A DNA stretch of 64,000 nucleotides, from the NCBI RefSeq assembly GCF_003086895.1, contig NZ_CP026004.1:3198731-3262730 (forward strand), in the 5' to 3' direction. Positions 50,712 through 64,000 of the stretch are shown one piece after another (the first letter of the stretch is position 1; every line of letters begins with the position of its first letter). This DNA comes from Stenotrophomonas sp. ESTM1D_MKCIP4_1 (GTDB lineage: Bacteria > Pseudomonadota > Gammaproteobacteria > Xanthomonadales > Xanthomonadaceae). Under the pieces are notes generated by a model. The model saw only the letters and a program-made list of their open reading frames with translations. It was not told the DNA's origin and did not search any database. Made by a program: the position numbers and the translations under genes.

Positions 50712-52103
50712 ATGCTAGCAGACCCAACCCCTTCCCCGCTGGCCCTGCAGTGGCGTCAACGCGACCTGCAGGTGCTGTGGCACCCGTGCACGCAGATGCG
50801 CGAGCATCCGGACACGCTGCCGCTGGTGCCGATCGCGCGCGGCCAGGGGGCCTGGCTGATCGATCACGACGGCAACCGCTACCTGGATGCGGTCAGCAGC
50901 TGGTGGACGAATCTGTTCGGCCACGCTCAGCCGCGTATCGGTGCGGCCATCGCCGCCCAGGCGGGGCAGCTGGAACAGGTGATGCTGGCCGGGTTCAGCC
51001 ATGAGCCGGCGATCACCCTGGCCGAGCGCCTGCTGGCCCTGGCCCCTCGCCAGGCCGACCGAGCGCCGTTGTCCAAGGTGTTCTTTGCCGACAACGGCTC
51101 GGCCGGCGTGGAAGTGGCGCTGAAGATGGCCTTCCAGTACTTCCAGAACCGCGGGGAGACCCGCCGCACGCGTTTCGTCGCGCTGGAGAACGGCTACCAC
51201 GGCGAGACCCTGGGCGCCCTGGCACTGGGCGACATCCCGCTGTACCGCCGCGTCTATGCCCCCCTGCTGGCGGAGGGCCTGTTCGCGCCCTCCCCCGATG
51301 CCTACCTGGCCGAACCGGGCCAGAGCGCCGCCGACCGCGCGCGACAGGCCGCTGACGGTCTGGCCACCCTGTTCGACCAGCATCCCGGCGAAATCTGCGC
51401 GGTGATCCTCGAACCCCGCCTGCAGTGCGCCGGCGGCATGCGCATGCATGACCCGGTGTACCTGCAGCGCGTGCGCGAACTGTGCGATGCGCACGGCGCA
51501 TTCATGATCGCCGACGAAATCGCCACCGGCTTCGGCCGCACCGGCACGATGTTCGCCTGCGAGCAGGCCGGCGTGATGCCCGACCTGATGTGCCTGTCCA
51601 AGGGCCTCACTGGCGGCTTCCTGCCGCTGGCGGCCGTGCTGGCCACGCAGGCGCTGTACGACGCCTTCCTCGATGATTCGCGCGAACGCGCCTTCCTGCA
51701 CTCGCACAGCTACACCGGCAACCCGCTGGCCTGCGCGGCGGCCTTGGCGACGCTGGACATCTTCAGCGACGACGATGTGATCGCGCGCAACCGGGGCACC
51801 GCATCGGTGATGGGTACGCTGGCCGCCCCCTTCGCCGACCACCCGCATGTGGCCGATGTGCGCCAGGCGGGCATGGTGGTGGCCTTCGAGCTGTCGCGCG
51901 ACGGCAACCGCCGCACTCCGTTCAACCCGGCGCTGCGGCTTGGCCTGCACGCCTACAAGGCCGCGCTGAAGCATGGCGTGGTGCTGCGCCCGCTGGGCGA
52001 CGTGCTGTACTGGATGCCACCTTACTGCGTGGATGACGAACAACTGGAGCTGCTGGCACATACCACGCTGGCAGCCATCGACGAGGCAATTGCATGCGCG
52101 TGA
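50712..52103 (+). CDS. bioA: Adenosylmethionine-8-amino-7-oxononanoate aminotransferase
   Basis: 463 residues of class III aminotransferase fold. Diagnostic features are LWHPCTQMREH near the N-terminus, DGNRYLDAVSSWWTNLFGH, ENGYHGETLGALALGD and the PLP-binding Lys297 in CLSKGLTGGFLPLA. It converts KAPA to DAPA in biotin synthesis with SAM as amino donor. The start MLADPTP at 50712 is preferred over an in-frame ATG at 50679. It overlaps rsmE by 10 nt. Other bio genes are not in the window. Confidence 0.96.
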   Translation: MLADPTPSPLALQWRQRDLQVLWHPCTQMREHPDTLPLVPIARGQGAWLIDHDGNRYLDAVSSWWTNLFGHAQPRIGAAIAAQAGQLEQVMLAGFSHEPAITLAERLLALAPRQADRAPLSKVFFADNGSAGVEVALKMAFQYFQNRGETRRTRFVALENGYHGETLGALALGDIPLYRRVYAPLLAEGLFAPSPDAYLAEPGQSAADRARQAADGLATLFDQHPGEICAVILEPRLQCAGGMRMHDPVYLQRVRELCDAHGAFMIADEIATGFGRTGTMFACEQAGVMPDLMCLSKGLTGGFLPLAAVLATQALYDAFLDDSRERAFLHSHSYTGNPLACAAALATLDIFSDDDVIARNRGTASVMGTLAAPFADHPHVADVRQAGMVVAFELSRDGNRRTPFNPALRLGLHAYKAALKHGVVLRPLGDVLYWMPPYCVDDEQLELLAHTTLAAIDEAIACA

Positions 52104-52831
52104 CCCGCTGCCCCATCGACCTGGCGCTGCACAGCGGCCAGACCGTGACCCTGCCGGAAGAGTCGGCCAATCACCTGGTGCGGGTGATGCGCCTGCGCGA
52201 AGGCGATACCTGCGTGCTGTTCAATGGCGATGGCCACGACTACAGCGCCACGTTGACCGTGGCCGGGAAGCGCGAAGTACAGGTGCGCATCGACGCAGTG
52301 CAGGCGGTGGACAACGAATCGCCGCTGGCCATCACCCTGCTGCAGGGCATTGCGCGTGGCGAAAAGATGGACCTGATCCTGCAGAAGGCCACCGAACTGG
52401 GCGTGAGCGCCATCGTACCGGTCAACGCCGAGCGCACCGAGGTGAAGCTGGATGCGGCCCGTGCGGAAAAGCGTGTGGCGCATTGGAACAACGTGGTGAC
52501 CTCGGCCTGCGGCCAGTCCGGTCGTGCGCGCATTCCGCAGGTGGGCTCGCCGTTGTCGCTGGCCCAGGCCGCGGCGGCGCTGCCGGCCGACACGCTGCGG
52601 CTGACCCTGGACCCGCAGGGCGCGCACCGGTTGTCGACGCTGCAGGCAGCGCCAGCCGGCGGCATCGTGATCGCCATTGGCCCCGAGGGCGGCTGGTCGC
52701 CGCGCGACCGTGACCAGTTGGCAGCCGCGGGCTTCCAGGGCCTGCAGCTGGGGCCGCGCATCCTGCGCACGGAGACCGCCGGCCTGGCCGCGATCGCGGC
52801 GTTGCAGGCGCGGTTGGGCGATCTGGGATAG
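52094..52831 (+). CDS. rsmE: 16S rRNA (uracil1498-N3)-methyltransferase
   Basis: 245 residues of SPOUT fold. The N-terminal PUA-like RNA-binding part (NHLVRVMRLREGDTCVLFNGDG) is followed by KMDLILQKATELGVSAIVPV and the C-terminal SAM knot VIAIGPEGGWSPRDRD and LGPRILRTETAGLAAIAAL. It methylates U1498 in the small-subunit decoding region. Translation is probably coupled to bioA through the 10-nt overlap. Confidence 0.96.
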   Translation: MRVTRCPIDLALHSGQTVTLPEESANHLVRVMRLREGDTCVLFNGDGHDYSATLTVAGKREVQVRIDAVQAVDNESPLAITLLQGIARGEKMDLILQKATELGVSAIVPVNAERTEVKLDAARAEKRVAHWNNVVTSACGQSGRARIPQVGSPLSLAQAAAALPADTLRLTLDPQGAHRLSTLQAAPAGGIVIAIGPEGGWSPRDRDQLAAAGFQGLQLGPRILRTETAGLAAIAALQARLGDLG

Positions 52832-52875
52832 GTCGTGCCGGCACTACCGGGATCGCGGCGTTGGGATCATGAGGT

Positions 52876-52949
52876 TGCCGGCCAGCGGCCGGCACTACGG
52901 TGATCGCGGTGTTGGGATCAAGCGGATGCCGGCCAGCGGCCGGCACTAC
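52876..52949 (-). repeat. Two inverted SMAG units (GTAGTGCCGGCC type)
   Basis: Units at 52876-52898 and 52927-52949, each with stem TGCCGGCC/GGCCGGCA and CTAC end. The linkers are also alike (GATCGCGG(C/T)GTTGGGATCA), so the unit of duplication is about 51 nt. Confidence 0.83.
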
Positions 52950-52959
52950 CGTTTGACGA

Positions 52960-53424
52960 TCAGGCGGCCAGCGAATCCAGCGCGGATTCCAGCGCGTCCA
53001 GATTCGGCAGCAGTGCGCTCTGTTCACCCAGCAGCACGCGCATGTGCACGATCTCCGGCAGGGTTTCTTCCGAGGCGTCGGCCAGCAGGCCGTCGCGCGG
53101 CACGGAAATCAACTGCGGGAAGTTCTGCGTCAGCAGCGCGTAGTACGGGCGCTGTGCATTGCCGCTGAGGGCCTTCAGCACCACCACCTTGTTGTTGCCG
53201 CCGACCGTTTCATCACCCAACCCGGACAGGCGGGCGAAGGACAGCAGCGGCACCTGCCAGCCGTGCCAGGCGATCTGCCCGACCAGCCAGCGTGGCGCGT
53301 CGGCCACCGGCTCCACCGGCACGCGCGACATCATTTCGGCCACCGTTGCATTGGGCAGCAGCACGCGCTCGCCACCGGCCTGGATCAGGACGCCGCGGAT
53401 TTCATCGTTGCTTGCGTAGCTCAT
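52960..53424 (-). CDS. CheW-like chemotaxis coupling protein (ChpC-like)
   Basis: 154 residues forming one CheW domain (VLIQAGGERVLLPNATVAEMM, WLVGQIAWHGWQVPLLSFARL, NNKVVVLKALSG). Last gene of the pilus chemosensory cluster; its start overlaps the stop of the CheB-like gene (ATGA). In Pseudomonas a second CheW-type protein, ChpC, links additional inputs to ChpA, and gene order here matches. Confidence 0.88.
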   Translation of the reverse strand: MSYASNDEIRGVLIQAGGERVLLPNATVAEMMSRVPVEPVADAPRWLVGQIAWHGWQVPLLSFARLSGLGDETVGGNNKVVVLKALSGNAQRPYYALLTQNFPQLISVPRDGLLADASEETLPEIVHMRVLLGEQSALLPNLDALESALDSLAA

Positions 53425-54735
53425 GGCGTCTCTCCGTTGTCCCCATCCACCGCCCAGCGCGCGGCAACCGCCTGCGCCAGTTCCTGCGGCTCACCGGCCA
53501 CCATGCCGGCCGCCACCACGGCGGTTGCCGCGGCAGGGTCATAACAGCCCTCGCCCACCTGCCCGGCCACCCAGGCGCCTGCGGCGGCCAGGTCGAGGGC
53601 CGGGCCCACATGGGCCAGGTCGGCACCGCTGAGCAGGATCAGGGCGCTGTCTTCAGCCGGCAGGGCGGCAATCGAAATGCCCAGCGGGTCGGTCTGGAAA
53701 TGCACGCCATCGGCAGCGGTGCGAACGCCGATATCGTCAGACAGGATGTGGACCTCGCCTGCTGTGGCGCGTTGACCTGCTTCGGCCAGCAGCACCGGCA
53801 GCGGCGATACCCGCGCCATCTGCTTGACCAGGTTGCCGTAGCGGCCACCGTCCAGGCGCATGTGCACCAGCACCGGTACGGCCAGCCCGGTCGGCAGTGC
53901 ACCGAGCAGACGACGCAGTGCGTCGGGGCCACCAATGCCAGCGAGCACCAGCAGCACCCCGGCACGCGTACCGCCGGGAAGGCCGGCGTCCAGATCAACC
54001 AGGCTCAGGTGGCCAGTGTCGAAGGTGGGTGCGGCAACCTCGTGGGCGGGGCCCGGTGCGGCAGCAGCAGGCGCATCCGCGGCCTCGTCGACCAGCGACC
54101 ACGCCGTGTGGTCGAACGTCACCGGCGGCGGCACAGCGGCATCGGCCGCCGGCGCCTTCGGTGCATCCTCGGCCGGAATCTGCAGGGCAGCAAGATGCTG
54201 CTCCAGCGACACCGGTTCGGCATAGGCCGGCGAAGGCGCAGGCGGCGTGTAAAGGCGGTCGCCGGGCACATCGTCGGCCCAGTCCTGGGCCTGTTCCATA
54301 TGCGCGTGCAGCACTTCGTCCTTCGGCGGCACCAGCGGCGGCGCGGGCCGGCCCGGCTCCAGCTGCAGGCTGGGCTCGTCCTCGGCGCCGGGTGGCAGTA
54401 CCTGCTGGTGGCCATGCAGCTTGGCCGACAGGTGACGGCCCCAGCGCTGTGCCTCCCAGCCATCGCGGCGTGCGGCCAGCTCGGCTTCGTCGAACACCAG
54501 GGTCAGGCCTGGCGCGGACAACGCAGGTTCCAGCCGCTCCAGCGCATCTTCGATGGCCGCTTCCAGCGCGATCACCACGAACTGCGGGTGCGCGTCGGCC
54601 AGCGCCTGCGGTTCCAGCGTCACCGGGTCGTCTTCCAGCACGATCTGCACATCGGCATGGGCCAGCGCTTCGCGCAGGCGTTCACGTGCGGCGCCCGGGC
54701 GGGCCAGCAGGGCAACGGCCGGAACCGGATGGATG

Positions 54736-54743
<8 letters not shown>
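53421..54743 (-). CDS. CheB-like protein with degenerate active site (ChpB position)
   Basis: 440 residues from a GTG start (54743) overlapping the chpA stop. The N-terminal about 115 residues look like a worn receiver domain. A Pro/Ala-rich linker follows (about 125-255). The C-terminal third matches the CheB methylesterase fold (VLLVLAGIGGPDALRRLLGA ... PVLVHMRLDGG ... ALILLSGADLAHVG ... AAGAWVAGQ). Aligned to CheB, GASTGG reads AGIGG, so the nucleophile Ser is lost. The Asp of GMGNDG is Ala, and His is retained in VHMR. Probably not a working methylesterase. Confidence 0.82.
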
Positions 54744-61548
<6,805 letters not shown>

Positions 61549-61648
61549 GGACGTGCTCCGGTCGCCGCCGCGCGGAGGCCGCGCGTCTTCTGGCGTGGGG
61601 AATGGAAATGCTTCATCGAAAGGTTCCTTGCTCGCCGCCCTGCCCGCG

Positions 61649-63685
61649 TCACGCCGGCAGCTTGAAGTCGGCGACCGAACGACGCAGGTCGGCCGCCAAC
61701 TGCGCCAGGTGGCCGATCGACTCGGCCGTCTGACCGGCACCCTGCGAGGTCTGGCCGGTGATCTGGCGGATCACGCCCATCGTGCGGGTGATGTCCGAGG
61801 CCGCAGCGGACTGCTGCTGCGCGGCGATGGAGATGTTCTTGATGAGGTTGTTGAGGGCGTTGGACACGCGCTCGATCTCGGTCAGCGCCGTGCCGGCATC
61901 CTCGGCCAGGCGCGCACCGGACACCACCTCGGCGGTGGTCTGTTCCATCGAGGTGACCGCTTCGTTGGTATCGGCCTGAATGGCCTGCACCAGGTTTTCG
62001 ATGCGTCGGGTCGCGCCCGAGGTGCGTTCTGCCAGGCGCTGCACTTCGTCGGCCACGACCGCGAAACCGCGACCGGCCTCACCCGCCGAGGCCGCCTGCA
62101 CGGCAGCGTTCAGGGCCAGGATGTTGGTCTGTTCGGAAATGTCGTTGATCAGTTCCACGATCGAACCGATTTCCTGCGAGGACTCACCCAGGCGCTTGAT
62201 GCGCTTGGAGGTTTCCTGGATCTGGTCGCGGATCTGGTCCATGCCCTGGATGGTCTCGCGCACCACGCCGGCACCCTCGGCGGCGATGACCACCGAGCGC
62301 TGTGCCACGTCGGCCGACTCGGCCGAGTTGCGCGACACCTGTTCGATGCTCGCTGCGATTTCGCCGATGCGGTCCGACGCCGAGGTGATCTGGTTGGCCT
62401 GGTGGCCGGCCGCTTCGGCCAGCTGCATGGCGGTGGCCTGGGTTTCCTGGGTGGACACGGCGACCTTGGCCGAGGTGTCGTTGATGGTGGTCACCAGGTG
62501 GCGCAGCTCGTCAACGGCGTAGTTGATCGCGTCGGCGATGGCACCGGTCATGTCCTCGGTCACCGACGCCTTCACCGTCAGGTCGCCCTCACCCAGCGAG
62601 GAGATTTCGTCCAGCAGCCGCATGATCGCCTGCTGGTTGCGGCTGTTGAATTCCACCTGGGTCTGGTAGCGCAGTTCCTGCTCGCGCGAACGGCTGCGCA
62701 CGCTGGTGGAAACGAAGCCGATGATCGCGATCAGCGACAGTGCACCGGACACCACGCCGATCCAGAAGTTCGGGAACAGGCGGGTATCGGACACCGAACC
62801 GAACGAGGAGAACGCCTCGAACAGCTTGCGGCTGTCGTCCAGCATGCGCGCCGATCCCTGGCCCAGCGCGTTGGCTGCGGACTGTGCGGCGAACAGCTGG
62901 CGCGAGCTGGCCAGGATCGCATCGGCGTCCTGCTTCATCGCTTCCCACTTCTGCTGCGACTGCTCCAGCGCGGCCACGGCACCGGCACCGCGCACGGCGG
63001 TGATGCCGAGGTCTTCGTTGCCGTTGCGCAGGCCATCGAGCACCTGCGAGAACACGGTGATGTCGCGGGCCAGTGCATCACCCGAGGCGGCCGCGGCGGT
63101 ACCGCCCGCACGCATTTCGGTGACGCGGCGGGCCATCGAACCGGCCACCACGACCTGCTGCAGCGCGCTGTACACCTGCGACGCCGGAGCACCCGAGGCG
63201 GACATCGCCCGCACCAGTTCGTTCAACTGGGCCTGCAGGCCCGGCACGGCACCGGTGAAGTTGTTGGCGTTGCCGGCCAGGGCCAGCACGGCGGGTTCGC
63301 TGGCCACCAGCTGGCCGGCCTGCTTGCCCAGCGGCGCCCAGGTGTCGGACAGCCGGGTGATCGCCGTGGATACGCCCGGCTCATTGCCGTAGCGGCCCTT
63401 CAACGTGGATACGTTCTGCTCGATGGCGTTGCGGGTGGCCTTGAAGGCGGTGAACGCCTGCGCGTTGCCGCCCACCGCATCACGGCCCTGGTTGGCCAGC
63501 TGCTGCGAGAGCACCTGCAGGTCGGCGGCCTTGGAACCGGCATCGGCCAGGCGGCTGCCCTGCCAGGTGGACACGCCCGTGTTCACGCCGAACAGGATCA
63601 TCGACAAAGCCAGCAGGGCCAGCCAGAGGTTGCTGCCGCCCAGCCGCAGCTTGCCGGTCTTGGGGGCGTCCGAAGCAGTACTCAT
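61649..63685 (-). CDS. pilJ: Methyl-accepting chemotaxis protein PilJ
   Basis: 678 residues. Two membrane helices ([19 protein letters not shown], about 20-38, and [18 protein letters not shown], about 305-325) bracket a periplasmic sensory region of two PilJ-type helical modules. A HAMP-like linker and the signalling domain with hairpin tip [19 protein letters not shown] follow. It passes surface or ligand signals to ChpA through the CheW-type proteins. It is followed 100 nt later by chpA. The C-terminus lacks a CheR-binding pentapeptide. Confidence 0.93.
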   Translation of the reverse strand: MSTASDAPKTGKLRLGGSNLWLALLALSMILFGVNTGVSTWQGSRLADAGSKAADLQVLSQQLANQGRDAVGGNAQAFTAFKATRNAIEQNVSTLKGRYGNEPGVSTAITRLSDTWAPLGKQAGQLVASEPAVLALAGNANNFTGAVPGLQAQLNELVRAMSASGAPASQVYSALQQVVVAGSMARRVTEMRAGGTAAAASGDALARDITVFSQVLDGLRNGNEDLGITAVRGAGAVAALEQSQQKWEAMKQDADAILASSRQLFAAQSAANALGQGSARMLDDSRKLFEAFSSFGSVSDTRLFPNFWIGVVSGALSLIAIIGFVSTSVRSRSREQELRYQTQVEFNSRNQQAIMRLLDEISSLGEGDLTVKASVTEDMTGAIADAINYAVDELRHLVTTINDTSAKVAVSTQETQATAMQLAEAAGHQANQITSASDRIGEIAASIEQVSRNSAESADVAQRSVVIAAEGAGVVRETIQGMDQIRDQIQETSKRIKRLGESSQEIGSIVELINDISEQTNILALNAAVQAASAGEAGRGFAVVADEVQRLAERTSGATRRIENLVQAIQADTNEAVTSMEQTTAEVVSGARLAEDAGTALTEIERVSNALNNLIKNISIAAQQQSAAASDITRTMGVIRQITGQTSQGAGQTAESIGHLAQLAADLRRSVADFKLPA

Positions 63686-63726
63686 CGTTCAACCTCGATC
63701 TTCAATGCAGGGGGTGTTGCCCGGCC

Positions 63727-64000
63727 TCAGGCCGCGGCTTGCCGGAATTCAGGGGTGCGCGACAGCAACGAGAGCGAGAACACGCCCCAGTCGTGGCCAT
63801 CGGCATGGAAGGCGCGATCGACGAAATGGCCGTAGCGGCCATCGGCCAGGGTGCCGGCCTGGACCTGCTGGCCCAGCTCGAAACTGCGCTGGCCAAACAG
63901 CTCGTCGATGGTCAGCGCGACGTCGCCGCCGGCCTGGCGCATGATCAGCACGCGCTGGCCTTCCTGCTGCACGGTGCGCGCGCCTTCCAGGAAATACTTC
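63727..64000 (-). CDS. pilI: CheW-like protein PilI, C-terminal part (runs off the window)
   Basis: The frame enters from the window edge and ends at TGA 63727; only the last 90 or so residues are visible. They show a CheW-type pattern (RVLIMRQAGGDVALTIDELFGQRSFE, FVDRAFHADGHDWGVFSLSLL). Position directly upstream of pilJ matches PilI in pil-chp clusters. Any ATG inside the visible part is internal. Confidence 0.8.
   Translation of the reverse strand, partial: KYFLEGARTVQQEGQRVLIMRQAGGDVALTIDELFGQRSFELGQQVQAGTLADGRYGHFVDRAFHADGHDWGVFSLSLLSRTPEFRQAAA

Overview
The window is high-GC chromosomal DNA from a Xanthomonadaceae bacterium, most likely Stenotrophomonas of the S. maltophilia group. This rests on strong GC-rich codon bias, many GTAG-headed palindromic repeats of the SMAG type, two TonB-dependent receptors of xanthomonad character, a MetX-type met operon and a Chp/Pil chemosensory cluster. 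No rRNA, tRNA, prophage, transposase or CRISPR array was seen. The gene content looks like core and lightly accessory chromosome. Novelty is mostly in the intergenic repeats and in a few proteins that have lost catalytic residues.

Layout. 1-2.6 kb: the 5' end of a propeller-type sensor gene, then a YceI / cytochrome b561 / YceI operon. 2.7-5.7 kb: a small glutaredoxin-like protein, L-serine dehydratase and a secreted alpha/beta hydrolase. 5.8-9.3 kb: a minus-strand methionine/threonine operon (MetX-type acyltransferase, MetB, homoserine dehydrogenase) behind a SAM-I riboswitch. 9.4-15 kb: M23 peptidase, release factor 3, hemolysin-III-like protein and an AsmA-family protein. 15.1-19.8 kb: CBS protein, polyprenyl-type glycosyltransferase, MtgA, Hsp33 and an uncharacterised secreted protein. 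20.2-23.1 kb: a TonB-dependent receptor. 23.2-27.4 kb: a TetR regulator divergent from an alpha/beta hydrolase and FadE. 27.5-33.5 kb: DUF1304, an ATP/ADP-translocase-like transporter, a serine hydrolase, an SDR, a LysR regulator and a histone-H1-like protein. 34.3-35.9 kb: GcvH and GcvT.

36.6-47.5 kb is an alginate-utilisation locus. A GntR/FadR regulator and a TonB-dependent receptor lie on the minus strand. Divergent from them is a tightly coupled operon of PL6 lyase, PL17 oligoalginate lyase, MFS transporter, SDR reductase and SGNH esterase. Together they could import, depolymerise and reduce alginate, and the esterase may remove O-acetyl groups. 47.7-52.8 kb holds a house-cleaning operon (nudE, cysQ, mazG, ynfA), bioA and rsmE. 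53-64 kb is the type IV pilus chemosensory cluster on the minus strand (CheW-like PilI, PilJ, ChpA/PilL, a degenerate ChpB and a CheW).

The strongest unexplained signal is a family of about 105-nt palindromic elements found as two head-to-head pairs in the two longest repeat-rich intergenic gaps (16.6-17.1 kb and 36.1-36.5 kb). Two copies (36.1 and 36.4 kb) have nearly identical 52-nt loops. Their 27-nt arms differ at four base pairs, each by a compensatory change, so the hairpin itself appears conserved. Other notable points are SMAG elements that supply the stop codons of four genes, a second palindrome family (GGGGTCRGATCC...), an operator overlapping a start codon, a three-site operator in the alginate intergenic region, an SDR without its catalytic Tyr, and a CheB-like protein without Ser and Asp of its triad.
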